Of a stretch of 64,000 nucleotides of DNA, positions 37,419 to 46,505 are shown in pieces. A program made the translations under genes and the position numbers. Positions within the stretch are counted from its first letter, which is position 1, and each line of letters opens with the position of its first letter. Source of the stretch: JABDIY01 sp963751955. Its GTDB lineage: Bacteria > Actinomycetota > Acidimicrobiia > Acidimicrobiales > SZUA-35. The stretch is taken from positions 62,001-126,000 of the forward strand of contig CAVVWM010000003.1 of the NCBI GenBank assembly GCA_963751955.1, in the 5' to 3' direction. The notes beneath the pieces are model-generated. The model was given only the letters and a program-made list of their open reading frames with translations. It made no database searches and was not told the origin of the DNA.

Positions 37419-38333
37419 TCAGATCACCTCGCCGAAATCGCCTTCGAGGCGTGCGAACGCGCGCATCCCAATGATGAGGAACAGGACCGCGAAGGCGAAT
37501 GAAATCCCAAGCATCTGTACATAGAACCCTGTTCCCTGCTCCATCAGAAACGCAAAGTCTTGCTCCTGGGCTGCGAGGGACACATTATTTGGGTTGTACA
37601 GCACCCGTTTGAAAACAACTACCGGTCCCATCATGGGGTTCAGACCCGCCAGGATCGAGTTTTCCCCCAACGCGTTGGCGACGAATTGGAACGGATACAC
37701 GATGCAGGTGAACCAGAACCAGGCCAGTAGGCCCAATTCGAGGAAATGATTGGTGTCGCGGTAGTACACGTTGTAGGCGCTCAGGAGTAGGCCAAGTCCG
37801 GTTGCGAGCATGAGTGTAAATAGCAGCGCGGGTACCAGTAGCCACAGCATCGACACCTGAGGTACATGTCCAAAGGCGGCAAGACCTACCAGCAACACGA
37901 TCATCTGAAAGCAGAAGCTGATGAACGAAGCTCCAACCGCAGCGATGGGAAGGATCTCACGCGGGAACCAGACCTTTTGAACCAACGGTCCATTCCCGAC
38001 AATCGAGGCCGTGGCGCTACCTAAACCGGAGGCGAAGAGGTTCCAGACAAGCAGGCCTGAGAGCAGAAGCAAGCCGTAGCGGGGTGCTCCAGCGTTCAAT
38101 ACAACATCGAAGACGATGCTGAACACCGCCAGGTAGAGGAGCGGGTTGAGCAGTGTCCACAGAAACCCGAGCACGCTGTCCTTGTACCGCACCTTCAACT
38201 CACGACGTACGAGATTGCCCAGCAGCTCCCGATACTGCCAGACGTCGGTTATGCGTCGACCGAAGGAACGGGGAACGCTGCCATGTTCTATGAGCGGGGG
38301 AAGCCCATCGGCCGGTACTGCGGTCAAGGCCAC
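37419..38333 (-). CDS. wzm: polysaccharide ABC exporter permease
   Basis: 304 aa, ABC-2 type with six helices. Cytoplasmic N-terminus with WQYRELLGNLVRRELKVRYKDSVLGFLWTLLNPLLYLAVF, the classical Wzm/TagG signature, and a C-terminal LEGDFGEVI. Forms the pore for glycan export with the adjacent Wzt. The start is GTG 38333. A TACGCT -10 box at 38335-38340 lies seven bases before the third codon (TTG 38327), which may be the true leaderless start. Confidence 0.93.
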   Translation of the reverse strand: MALTAVPADGLPPLIEHGSVPRSFGRRITDVWQYRELLGNLVRRELKVRYKDSVLGFLWTLLNPLLYLAVFSIVFDVVLNAGAPRYGLLLLSGLLVWNLFASGLGSATASIVGNGPLVQKVWFPREILPIAAVGASFISFCFQMIVLLVGLAAFGHVPQVSMLWLLVPALLFTLMLATGLGLLLSAYNVYYRDTNHFLELGLLAWFWFTCIVYPFQFVANALGENSILAGLNPMMGPVVVFKRVLYNPNNVSLAAQEQDFAFLMEQGTGFYVQMLGISFAFAVLFLIIGMRAFARLEGDFGEVI

Positions 38334-38390
38334 AAGCGTACTCCCGCCAACCGGATCTTTTCGGTACCCGGAACGCTCGGAATGAGGTGA

Positions 38391-38396
38391 TAGCTT
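38391..38396 (+). promoter_or_regulatory. -10 box TAGCTT, leaderless
   Basis: TAGCTT, cgtgcc, GTG 38403. Divergent from the Wzm promoter. Confidence 0.5.
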
Positions 38397-38402
38397 CGTG
38401 CC

Positions 38403-38579
38403 GTGATCCGGCCCAAAGATCTAGCCAAAAGGACCCGGCAGTTTCTTCGGCCCGTCGATCGCGCACCTGCTGAGGCCGAGCACGACCGCAGGATCACTGC
38501 GTTGGAACAAGAGGTGAAGGCACTGCGGGGTGAGCTGGGAGCCGTTGTGAGGATGATCGAGCCCGATGGCGAGCACTGA
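38403..38579 (+). CDS. small coiled-coil protein
   Basis: 58 aa: a basic N-terminus (VIRPKDLAKRTRQFLRP) and a heptad-rich helix (RRITALEQEVKALRGELGAVV). Unknown family. GTG six bases after a -10 box; its 3' end overlaps the methyltransferase start by 14 bases. The layout matches small coiled-coil genes at 27852 and 46506, also translationally coupled to glycan enzymes. Confidence 0.6.
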   Translation: MIRPKDLAKRTRQFLRPVDRAPAEAEHDRRITALEQEVKALRGELGAVVRMIEPDGEH

Positions 38580-39740
38580 CTCCCTCTCACCCGCCAGCAA
38601 GACCGTGGCCCAGCCCGGCAGCGTGATATCGATCAGGGGCACATTCGATCCATCGGCACTGGCCGCCCTCCCAGCGTGTGTTGACCGAGCAGCCGCGATC
38701 ATCGCCGAGCAACCCATGGCCGAGCATCTCCGTAGGGTGGGGGTGCGCGTGCCCATCTTCGACGAGCATGAGAACCCCGAAACAGTGGAAGCCGTCGCCA
38801 TGAAGTATCGACTTGATGCCGTGCCCGAAATCGTCGATGGAGTGCTCGTTGCCGGGGCGTCCCATCGTCGCTGGGCCCAACTCGGTCCGACACGCCTCTG
38901 CGATATTGACCAGCGCGTGTCAACCGCACTCGAGCGGCTCGAAGGGGATCATGCGGAGTACGGCCATGCTCACGCTCGTCGTTTCGCCCAGACGCTGGAA
39001 CGATTACGTTCGCCCGACGGGCCGAGTGCAACCCTGCTGGAGCTTTCATCGTTTCCGGTGATAACCGAGATCGCCGACGAGATCGGATTCTGGTGTGCTG
39101 CCACGGTCCGGGACGGTGGGGATGCTATAGCCCGACCGTCTAACCCATTCGATGCCGCGTTCGGTCGCCGAGTGGAACTGAACGTGGAGATAGAGTCCCA
39201 ACGGCTCCCCGTCGAAGACGAACTCTTCGATGTGGTCTTGGCTTTGGAGATAATCGAGCACCTTCCGCGAGACCCGATGCAACTACTCGTTGAGGCCAAT
39301 CGGGCTCTTCGCATGGGTGGCCAGCTGATCGTCTCCACGCCGAATCTGATCAGCGAAAGGGCGCTTGGGCTTGCCCGTCGGGGGCAACATCCTGCCAACT
39401 ACTATTTTTCGAACGTTCAGGATCCTTGGATCGCCATCATTTCGAATGGACTCCAGATCTGTTGGGTTCGGCCCTTCGGGCCGCAGGCTTCTACGTCGAT
39501 GCACTCGACACCCATTTCTCGTGGTGGGATTCGGATGCAGAATTGCGTGACGACCTCGATCGATTCGGGCATCCGCAGCATCTTCGGGGTGACAACATCA
39601 TCGCGTCCGCCACGAAGGTGACCCCCCTGGTGCGCCGGATGCCTGATGAGCTGTACACAGGCGCTGCCACCCACCAAGAGTGGGTTCTCTCGAACTCCGC
39701 TCAGCCTCGTGTCCCTTCCTTACAACCCATCAGAGGCTGA
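38566..39740 (+). CDS. class I SAM-dependent methyltransferase, frameshifted
   Basis: The first frame has an N-terminal region of about 140 aa, a methyltransferase domain (LLELSSFPVITEIADEIG; LPVEDELFDVVLALEIIEHLPRDPMQLL; ALRMGGQLIVSTPN) and RGQHPANYYFS. At TGG 39427-39429 one G appears lost. The adjacent frame continues DRHHFEWTPDLLGSALRAAGF, the normal continuation of such enzymes, and ends at 39740. The rejoined product is about 391 aa. Read alone, the first frame ends at 39621 with a low-complexity tail. Probably modifies the exported glycan, given the adjoining Wzm/Wzt genes. Confidence 0.75.
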
Positions 39741-39755
39741 CATCGAGTGCCCTGT

Positions 39756-41645
39756 TCAGTTCTGGGCGCTGTTGAAGAACCGATCCGATGTTGCCAATTC
39801 AATGGCGTAGGTAACATCGTCGATGCTGCGCAACCGGTTCGACCAGTACTCCATCGACTGTGGTGATGGCTGGATTCGGAAAACTCGCTCATACATGCGG
39901 GCGGTGCGATCTCTTCTCGATTCCAGCGACAGGTAGAAGTTCTTCCCCACCTCGACCCTGCTGATGCGACCTGAGTTCATGAGATCCACCCAGTAGGCCA
40001 GACCGGCTGGGTCTGGTTCACGGTGCAGTAGGTCCCGATAGAGCGTCGTAAGGAAGCCCACATCTGTGGAACCGGCGCTCTGGTAGTACTCCTCGGAGGC
40101 GAGGAAATGGGCGCCGATGTCATCGAAACGTGCGCCACTGCGCATGATGCCCTTCCAGTATTCCGCACCGGCAGCATCGGGTTGACGTCCAAACGCTGTC
40201 TGGTAAAGATCCAGCAGCATGTCTCCGGCAAAAGCGTCGCTCTGAACGATCTCAATTGCTACCGAGGACCGGTCCTGAGAGGCGTACACCCTTTGGGTCC
40301 ACTCTTGGATCTGAACCGCACTGGGATTGCTACCGAGGAACGTTTCTGACAGCGACTGAACATAGTGCCCGATTTGTTCGGTTTCTCCCCGCACGATCTG
40401 TCCTACGCTGAACCAATCGGACTTCAGGCCCAGGGTGGTACGAGCCTTCCAGCCGGTCTGAGTGACGGTTCCACCCTCGAAGCGAAACTCGATCTGGGTC
40501 ACCCGACCGCCGTCTTCGCCAAGACCGTTCCGAGCTGTCACGACCAGATCAAGAAGTTTGCCTCTCCCGAACTTGGCCTCGAGCGCTGACACGCTCACCA
40601 CCTTGGTCCACTGCCGGTTCGGGTTGGACTCCACATCATCGCCTTCGTCCTTGACCGACGCAAACGTCCCACCAGCGGTGTGACCACCCGTACTGGAGGA
40701 GAACTCGGTGCGGGCAACCCGACCCGAGCTGTTCACACGCACAACTCCAGTGGTAGCTGCGATCGCGGCATCGGTCCGTATGTCGGTTGTGGCCTTGATG
40801 GCTGCGCCCGACTTCTGGTGGAACCGTCCCCAGAAGACCTGACATCGGGTGGTCTCGCACGTGTCAGCCCATGGCTGATGGCGAGTATCTCCCGCCATCG
40901 CATAGCTACGGGCCGCAACCGCCTGAGCCTCCAAGGCTGCAGCCGGCCAACTGGCCGGCGATTCGTTGGGAACGACACCACGGAGGTACTCCTCGATCGT
41001 GGTGACGTTTACGGTCCGATGGGTTTGGGCTGAGTATCGCGCCACGATTTCCCCCGAATACCACGTGCGAGCCGAACCGCCTCGACACACGTGGAGCATG
41101 GACTCGTGGCTGTTCGGATCTGCGGTGCCATCGGCGATCAACCGCACGCCATCGTGGCCGGTGATGCCCCCGAGGACTGTCCAAGGACCGGCACAGGAGT
41201 TGGCAAAGGCAACCACGTACTGGCCGCCGTCCCAATTGACCCGAACCGCACCTTCGGAGATGTGACCGAGGTCCTCACCGGCTGCGCCACGGAGGAGAAT
41301 CCGCCCGCTCTCCAATCCGACCGCAGTGGAACGACCCTTGTTGTAGCTCAGATCAACCCGAACGTGATTCGGATCGACGATGTTGTCGGCCGGCACGCTG
41401 CCGGCGGTGGTGCCGCTGTAGAAGTGATCGAGAATTCTCTCACTCCCCCACCCGTGCTCCTGGGCGTATCCGAGGGCTCCGTACTGGCCCAACCCCCGGC
41501 CGTGACCCCAGCCACGGCCCGAAATTTCCACGGTTGCGGTGCCGGTTGCCGCAGAAGCAGGACTGGTGGCGAGGAACGGGACGAGCAGCGCCACCACCGC
41601 AATGGTCGCAGCGGCTCGAAGAGCGCGGGATCGGAAAGAGTGCAT
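39756..41645 (-). CDS. secreted SpoIID/LytB-domain protein with DUF4214-type tail
   Basis: 629 aa. Signal peptide at 1-32 (RALRAAATIAVVALLVPFLA...ASA). SpoIID-like domain: EISGRGWGHGRGLGQYGALGYA, TIEEYLRGVVPNESPASWPAAALEAQAVAARSYAM with the catalytic-glutamate region, and TEFSSSTGGHTAG. The last about 210 residues hold DUF4214-like units (LYQTAFGRQPDAAGAEYWKGIM; LYRDLLHREPDPAGLAYWVDLM). SpoIID enzymes are lytic transglycosylases acting on denuded peptidoglycan. The tail is shared with the amidase gene upstream, suggesting both are attached to the same surface structure. Confidence 0.85.
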   Translation of the reverse strand: MHSFRSRALRAAATIAVVALLVPFLATSPASAATGTATVEISGRGWGHGRGLGQYGALGYAQEHGWGSERILDHFYSGTTAGSVPADNIVDPNHVRVDLSYNKGRSTAVGLESGRILLRGAAGEDLGHISEGAVRVNWDGGQYVVAFANSCAGPWTVLGGITGHDGVRLIADGTADPNSHESMLHVCRGGSARTWYSGEIVARYSAQTHRTVNVTTIEEYLRGVVPNESPASWPAAALEAQAVAARSYAMAGDTRHQPWADTCETTRCQVFWGRFHQKSGAAIKATTDIRTDAAIAATTGVVRVNSSGRVARTEFSSSTGGHTAGGTFASVKDEGDDVESNPNRQWTKVVSVSALEAKFGRGKLLDLVVTARNGLGEDGGRVTQIEFRFEGGTVTQTGWKARTTLGLKSDWFSVGQIVRGETEQIGHYVQSLSETFLGSNPSAVQIQEWTQRVYASQDRSSVAIEIVQSDAFAGDMLLDLYQTAFGRQPDAAGAEYWKGIMRSGARFDDIGAHFLASEEYYQSAGSTDVGFLTTLYRDLLHREPDPAGLAYWVDLMNSGRISRVEVGKNFYLSLESRRDRTARMYERVFRIQPSPQSMEYWSNRLRSIDDVTYAIELATSDRFFNSAQN

Positions 41646-41782
41646 ACATAGGTCATCGGACCTACGCGGCGAAGTTAAAGAAGTTCCCCTTTGAATATTC
41701 TGAGTACACCAAGAGCGTCATTGGCTCGCCAGTCGATCAAGAAAGATCGCCACAACCAGCGCCTTCTCGGAGTCAATTCCCG

Positions 41783-44446
41783 CTAGTTGGTGACCAATCG
41801 GTAGTACGCCGGGCTGGCGATCATCCTCGCCGCAAGGGTCAGATCGTCCGAACCTAGGAGGTCCTCGGCCCACTCCTCGCGCTGATCAGCGCCGGGCGAG
41901 GAGCCCGAAACCCGGCGATACAGCGCATCGACGCGGTCTCTGCGGCTCTCCAGAGAGTCATAGAAGCCTGCGGTCACCTGCGCAGGGGTCGCTCTCCGGG
42001 AGTCCAGCAGCCCCGCCCAGTAAACCCGCCCGGCAGCGTCGGGGGCTCGATGGAGCAGAGCCTGATAGAGAGCGTCGACATATGCGCCGCTGGAGTTGTA
42101 GCGCTCGAAGAGCTCGGTGGATCCAAAAAAGTAGACACCCATGTCGCGAAGGCTCACACGCTGAGAGTTGAGGAGTCCGGTCCAGTAGAGCTTGCCGGCA
42201 GCATCGGGCCTGCGACCCAAGGAACGCTGGTACATGTCGTCGACGATCGAATCGGTGAAACGAGGGTCACGCACCATCGACATGCCGAGTGCGATCGTGC
42301 CGCCATGATCAGTCTTCCAATTCCAATGATCGATGAACAACGGGCTGTTCTGTTCCGGACGAAGCCGTGCGAGCACCGCAGAGATGTATTTGTAGTCAGA
42401 GGATTTCTTGAACTCTGATCCGGTCAGGTCATGACCGGTGAGAACAGCATCGACGGCGATATCGGCTCCGACGTGGGTCGAAGCCACCGTGACCGGCCGC
42501 TCATCTCCGAAGGTGATCCATCGGCCCTGCGAATCCAAGACCCATCCGCCGTTGCGGTTCGGCCCGGCGACCACCGCGACTGCCCGCTCTGGGGTGACGT
42601 CCCCATAGGACGTGGCCTCGCCGTAACCAATAACCTCGCCTCGGTCGGTTACCACATAGCCGCTGTGCCCCTCGGGCCAAGCCGAGATGTCGACCACGGT
42701 TCCGCGCGGTTTCATTCGGAGCGATGCCGGCGGCGTTTGAAACACGGGGTTCAACTGTCCGGAGGCAGACACGGTGTAGCCCACCTTGGAGTCGTTGACG
42801 TCACCTGCGACGGCCCGACCATTGGAGGACCGATCCACGACCCGACCGCCAAACGCATGAAGGAAGCCGTCAGCGGACACAACGTAGCCGCTCTTGCCGC
42901 TGTCCCGAACGATCAGATCCACCGGGTTCGCCCCACCCGGGCGACCCGATACCGCCGGAGCGTCGCCGTAGGGAAGCACCGCTCCGCTCTTGGTAAGGAC
43001 ATAACCTGCGGTTGCAGTGCCGCCGACTGCGATCGCCCCCGCTCCTCCTGGTGGAGCGTTGTCCGGGGTGGCCTGGCCCATGGCGGGACGAAGTCCCCCG
43101 TGGACGTCGACCGCCAGAAGTTTCGGGCCAAAGTCGTTGCCGTCGATCCCATCAGATGCGTAGGGAACAGTGGCATTGGCCTGTCGTGGAGAGAACTCGG
43201 CCTTCATCTCGGCCACAACAGGCATGGTCCAGTTTCCCGGGCAAGAGGTCTCGCCGAGGTCGCGGTGACCCACGATCGTCGGGACCGACACGTACTTTGC
43301 CGCAGGGTGCTTGAGCACACCATCGGTAGCGGTGTTCTTCAGCAGAGCCCGGCCATTGGGATCCACTCCGTGGAGACGGAGTTTCCACTCACCCAGCGCT
43401 TTGACAGCCCGCAACGCCTCCGATGATGGGCGGGCTGGCGCTGGCCGGGAGAGGTTGCTCTGATGCTGACCCAAAAGGGCAACGGCGAAGGTATTTGAGT
43501 TGAAGCCGCGGGCGTGCCCGCCGATCACGGGACGATCAACACCTCCTGAGCGACCCTCCCAGATCGTCCCGAAACGATCCACCAGGAAGTTGTAGGCAAC
43601 ATCACACCAGCCTCGGGTGACGGTGTGGAATCGTTGTATTCCCTGCAGAAGTTTGGGGACTTCCTCGGGGGCATAGGAATTGGTGGTGACGGTGTGGTGA
43701 ACCACCATGGCCCGCATACTTTCCGCGTAACGAGGTCCGTCTTCGCATCCTTGGGTTCCCCGCTGGAATCCGGTTGTTCCCCAGTCCTGGTTGGATCGAA
43801 TCGGCGGTTTCGTCCCCCAGGACACAACCCCCTTTGCCAGTGTCTGCTTGGCCAGGATGGACATCTGAGCCGACGTGAGATCAGGCGCGTCCAGTGCCTC
43901 AGTCAGAAGGGATTCGGCAGCACCGTCGAGCATGGCCACCTCGAGCGCCGAGGCTCCCTCACCGACCCAGATTGGTCCGATGGCGCCTACGCCCGCCTGC
44001 GAAGCATCACCAGAGCCCTCTCCACCCGGCAACGAATCGGGTCCTTCCTCGCCATCGAAGTGGAGGAGTTCCCAGTCGCTCCACAAAGCACCGTCGTGGG
44101 ACCGAACAGCGAGTTGACTGTGCACGAGACCTCGGCCCTGAGCGTCGAGCGGTTGCACCGTCACCATTTCCGAATCACCGTCGAGGGGCACGGCAGCAAC
44201 TGGGACCGTCGAGCCCTTGGCAAGCAGGTGTCGATCGTTGTCGTCGCCCGTGGTTGCCACGAGTGACAGGAGATCAGAGCCGACGCCACGGTTGGAGGAA
44301 AACGATGTGGTTGTCGAGGTGACCCTGATTTCGTTGTCCGATCCGCCATCGGTCGCCGCGGCAGGAAGACTGAGAGCCAGGGTCGCGACCAAGAGTGTGC
44401 CCGTGAGAGAGGCAAAGGCCGATCTGGTTGAAAACGTCAGAGTCAT
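41783..44446 (-). CDS. secreted PGRP-type N-acetylmuramoyl-L-alanine amidase with beta-repeat region and DUF4214-type tail
   Basis: About 887 aa from ATG 44446; earlier GTG and TTG codons are possible. Signal peptide: SAFASLTGTLLVATLALSLPAAA. PGRP domain about 230-430 with zinc ligands in VVHHTVT, VGHRDLGETSCPGNW. Then repeats GYVLTKSGAVLPYGDA, GYVVSADGFLHAFGG, GYVVTDRGEVIGYGEA, a repeat style familiar from Acidimicrobiia surface proteins. The C-terminal about 170 residues are DUF4214-like (MYQRSLGRRPDAAGKLYWTGLL; LYQALLHRAPDAAGRVYWAGLL). It cleaves the amide linking peptide to N-acetylmuramic acid. Confidence 0.85.
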   Translation of the reverse strand: MTLTFSTRSAFASLTGTLLVATLALSLPAAATDGGSDNEIRVTSTTTSFSSNRGVGSDLLSLVATTGDDNDRHLLAKGSTVPVAAVPLDGDSEMVTVQPLDAQGRGLVHSQLAVRSHDGALWSDWELLHFDGEEGPDSLPGGEGSGDASQAGVGAIGPIWVGEGASALEVAMLDGAAESLLTEALDAPDLTSAQMSILAKQTLAKGVVSWGTKPPIRSNQDWGTTGFQRGTQGCEDGPRYAESMRAMVVHHTVTTNSYAPEEVPKLLQGIQRFHTVTRGWCDVAYNFLVDRFGTIWEGRSGGVDRPVIGGHARGFNSNTFAVALLGQHQSNLSRPAPARPSSEALRAVKALGEWKLRLHGVDPNGRALLKNTATDGVLKHPAAKYVSVPTIVGHRDLGETSCPGNWTMPVVAEMKAEFSPRQANATVPYASDGIDGNDFGPKLLAVDVHGGLRPAMGQATPDNAPPGGAGAIAVGGTATAGYVLTKSGAVLPYGDAPAVSGRPGGANPVDLIVRDSGKSGYVVSADGFLHAFGGRVVDRSSNGRAVAGDVNDSKVGYTVSASGQLNPVFQTPPASLRMKPRGTVVDISAWPEGHSGYVVTDRGEVIGYGEATSYGDVTPERAVAVVAGPNRNGGWVLDSQGRWITFGDERPVTVASTHVGADIAVDAVLTGHDLTGSEFKKSSDYKYISAVLARLRPEQNSPLFIDHWNWKTDHGGTIALGMSMVRDPRFTDSIVDDMYQRSLGRRPDAAGKLYWTGLLNSQRVSLRDMGVYFFGSTELFERYNSSGAYVDALYQALLHRAPDAAGRVYWAGLLDSRRATPAQVTAGFYDSLESRRDRVDALYRRVSGSSPGADQREEWAEDLLGSDDLTLAARMIASPAYYRLVTN

Positions 44447-44554
44447 CAAGATGTCCAAGCACCCCACTCCCCCGCCCAGAGGAAGGGTCAGTCTAGACAG
44501 CGAGTCCCGGTTGCTCGCAAGGCCCATGGACCAATCGTCTTCTGACCAGCGCCC

Positions 44555-44569
44555 ATGTGACGGTCACAT
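44555..44569. promoter_or_regulatory. perfect 15-base palindrome ATGTGACGGTCACAT
   Basis: Seven-base arms around a central G, about 110 bases upstream of the amidase start. It resembles a shortened CRP/FNR-type site (TGTGA-N3-TCACA). A factor-binding site is inferred. Confidence 0.35.
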
Positions 44570-44579
44570 AGAGATTTCG

Positions 44580-44593
44580 TGTCAGCACTGACA
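44580..44593. repeat. inverted repeat TGTCAGCACTGACA
   Basis: Six-base arms with a two-base centre, just past the stop of the rhodanese-ThiF gene. Either a second operator half or a weak hairpin; no T-run follows. Confidence 0.3.
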
Positions 44594-44611
44594 GCGTTGG
44601 GTGGTGAGTGC

Positions 44612-45703
44612 CTACGAAGGGTCACTCGTGGGCCCAAGCCAGAGCTCGGTTGTGTCCATCTCGAGGGCATCGAGGACCAACATTCGCCCGATGAGTGGCT
44701 TTCCGATTCCCAGGAGCAGTTTGATTGTCTCGGCCGCTTGAATCGTGCCGATGATCCCGGGAAGCACGCCGAGCACCCCGGCCGTGGAGCAGTCGGGTGC
44801 CAGTTCCGGAGGGGGCGGATCCGGCATGAACCCACGGTAAGTGAAACCCGCGGCGGGGTCGAACACCGTGACTTGCCCCTCGAATCGGAAGACCGAACCG
44901 TAGACGACGGGAATGCCGGTCTGTACGGACGCGTCGCTGAGGGCATAGCGCACATCGAAGTTGTCGGCGCCGTCGACTACCACGTCGTATTGAGCCATCA
45001 GTTGTGTGGCGTTGTCCGAGTCGATCCGGAAAGGGTGGCCAACAACCTTGACGTCGGGGTTGAGGGCAGAAAGCGCGTGCCGTCCGGAGTCGACTTTGGA
45101 CCAACCGACCTTCAGGCTGTCATGGAGAATCTGGCGTTGCAGGTTGGAGAGGTCAACGGTGTCCATGTCGGCCAAACCGATTGTGCCAACCCCAGCGGCA
45201 GCGAGATACAGAGCTGCTGGACTACCGAGACCCCCGGCCCCCACGATCAGGACCCGCGAAGCCAGAAGCCGTTCCTGACCGTGACGGCCAATCTCGGGTA
45301 GCGCCAGATGGCGGGCATACCGGGTCATCTGATCTGGTTTGGCAGCGGTCGGCAGTTCCCAGGGCTTGCCCGATGCCTTCCAATGTGCCAACCCGCCAGC
45401 CAGACTCCCCACCTCGACATAGCCCAGGTCGAGCAGCGTTGCAGCCGCCAACAATGATCGGACACCGGTGGCGCAGTAGAGGACGATTGGCCGAGACTTG
45501 TCGGCTACATGGGTTGTAATCGACGTCTCCAGAACTCCCCGTGGGATCGTGAGCGCTCCTTGAATCAGTCCCGTTGCTACCTCGTCCGGTTCGCGGACGT
45601 CGACAACTGCGGCTCCACCCGCCATTCGCACAACTGCTTCGTCGGCGGTGATTTCAGGTACTCTCCGGCGGGCATCGGCCAGCAGCGATCTGAGGTCAGT
45701 CAT
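44612..45703 (-). CDS. rhodanese-ThiF/MoeB adenylyltransferase fusion (reversed domain order)
   Basis: 363 aa. Residues about 15-110 are a rhodanese domain with active loop YCATGVRS. Residues about 125-363 are a ThiF/MoeB E1-like domain: RYARHLALPEIGRHGQERLL, the ATP loop VLIVGAGGLGSPAALYLAAAGVG, DTVDLSNLQRQILH and PPPPELAPDCSTAGVLGVLPG with the candidate catalytic Cys. It activates the C-terminus of a ubiquitin-like sulfur carrier (MoaD/ThiS type) and transfers sulfur. MoeZ proteins have ThiF first; here rhodanese is first. The usual C-x-x-C zinc pair is replaced (TYRGFMP), and the C-terminal pair is absent. Overlaps the sirtuin gene by eight bases. Confidence 0.88.
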   Translation of the reverse strand: MTDLRSLLADARRRVPEITADEAVVRMAGGAAVVDVREPDEVATGLIQGALTIPRGVLETSITTHVADKSRPIVLYCATGVRSLLAAATLLDLGYVEVGSLAGGLAHWKASGKPWELPTAAKPDQMTRYARHLALPEIGRHGQERLLASRVLIVGAGGLGSPAALYLAAAGVGTIGLADMDTVDLSNLQRQILHDSLKVGWSKVDSGRHALSALNPDVKVVGHPFRIDSDNATQLMAQYDVVVDGADNFDVRYALSDASVQTGIPVVYGSVFRFEGQVTVFDPAAGFTYRGFMPDPPPPELAPDCSTAGVLGVLPGIIGTIQAAETIKLLLGIGKPLIGRMLVLDALEMDTTELWLGPTSDPS

Positions 45704-46469
45704 TGGTGGATGCGCCCACCAGCAGCGGCAACACGTGGCTGATCGACCCGCCTACCACCACGTCGGCCAAGTGATCCATCTCGGTTGGTTGACCGTTCAC
45801 GATGACAACTCGGGCGCCGGAGACCTTGGCGATGGGGACCATTCGGTTGATCGGCCCTACTGACAGTGTCGACCCCACGGCCAGAAGCAGATCGCACGAT
45901 TCGGCTGCAACTTGAGACCGAACCAGATCCGAATCGACGAGACTTTGACCGAAGCTGATAGTGCTGCTCTTCAAGATCCCTTTGCACTCAGGACATTGCG
46001 GATCCAATTCGCCCGACCGAACTCGTTCGAGGGCGACCTGCATCGGCGCCCGGTAGTCACACCCTAGGCAAACCACATTGTGCACAGACCCATGGATCTC
46101 CACGAGACGATCGGGGTCCGAACCCGCCTTGATGTGTAGTCCATCTACATTCTGGGTGACCAGCAGATTCACCCTGCGTCGCTGTTCGAGTTCGACCAGT
46201 GCGTAGTGCCCGGGGTTTGGTTGAGCATCCCAGATCGGCGAACTGACCCGCACCTGCCACGCTGCCTTGCGCACCTCGGGGTCTGCCACGTAGTGATGTA
46301 ATGTAGATGCCTTCTCCGCTGCGGGATTTTTCGTCCACACTCCGTTCGGCCCCCGGTAGTCCGGGATCTCGCTGTCAGTGGAGATCCCTGCACCGGTGAG
46401 CACAGCGATGCGGCTCGAGCTGTGTACCAAATCCACCGCCGTTTGCAGAGCAACCTTGTCGGGCGTCAC
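45696..46469 (-). CDS. cobB: sirtuin NAD-dependent protein deacylase
   Basis: 257 aa. GAGISTDSEIPDYRGPNGVW, TQNVDGLH, catalytic IHGSVHNV, zinc cysteines CLGC and CPEC, and VGSTLSVGPI are all present. The residues after GAGIS lack the Tyr/Arg pair of class III desuccinylases at the expected place, so deacetylation is more likely. GTG start seven bases after a TACCCT -10 box. It drives a two-gene leftward unit with the ThiF fusion. Confidence 0.93.
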   Translation of the reverse strand: MTPDKVALQTAVDLVHSSSRIAVLTGAGISTDSEIPDYRGPNGVWTKNPAAEKASTLHHYVADPEVRKAAWQVRVSSPIWDAQPNPGHYALVELEQRRRVNLLVTQNVDGLHIKAGSDPDRLVEIHGSVHNVVCLGCDYRAPMQVALERVRSGELDPQCPECKGILKSSTISFGQSLVDSDLVRSQVAAESCDLLLAVGSTLSVGPINRMVPIAKVSGARVVIVNGQPTEMDHLADVVVGGSISHVLPLLVGASTND

Positions 46470-46476
46470 CGCGACA

Positions 46477-46482
46477 AGGGTA
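46477..46482 (-). promoter_or_regulatory. -10 box TACCCT for sirtuin, leaderless
   Basis: TACCCT, seven bases, GTG 46469 on the minus strand. Back to back with the plus-strand box at 46492. Confidence 0.5.
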
Positions 46483-46491
46483 CCGATTCAC

Positions 46492-46497
46492 TAACGT
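46492..46497 (+). promoter_or_regulatory. -10 box TAACGT
   Basis: TAACGT, eight bases, GTG 46506. It overlaps the upstream region of the divergent sirtuin promoter. Confidence 0.4.
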
Positions 46498-46505
46498 TGC
46501 TGATC

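Noticed and set aside
41646..41782. Possible wall-hydrolase riboswitch (ydaO-type) between the two DUF4214 genes
   Set aside because: The gap is 137 bases, I see none of the conserved core segments, and no clear expression platform hairpin.
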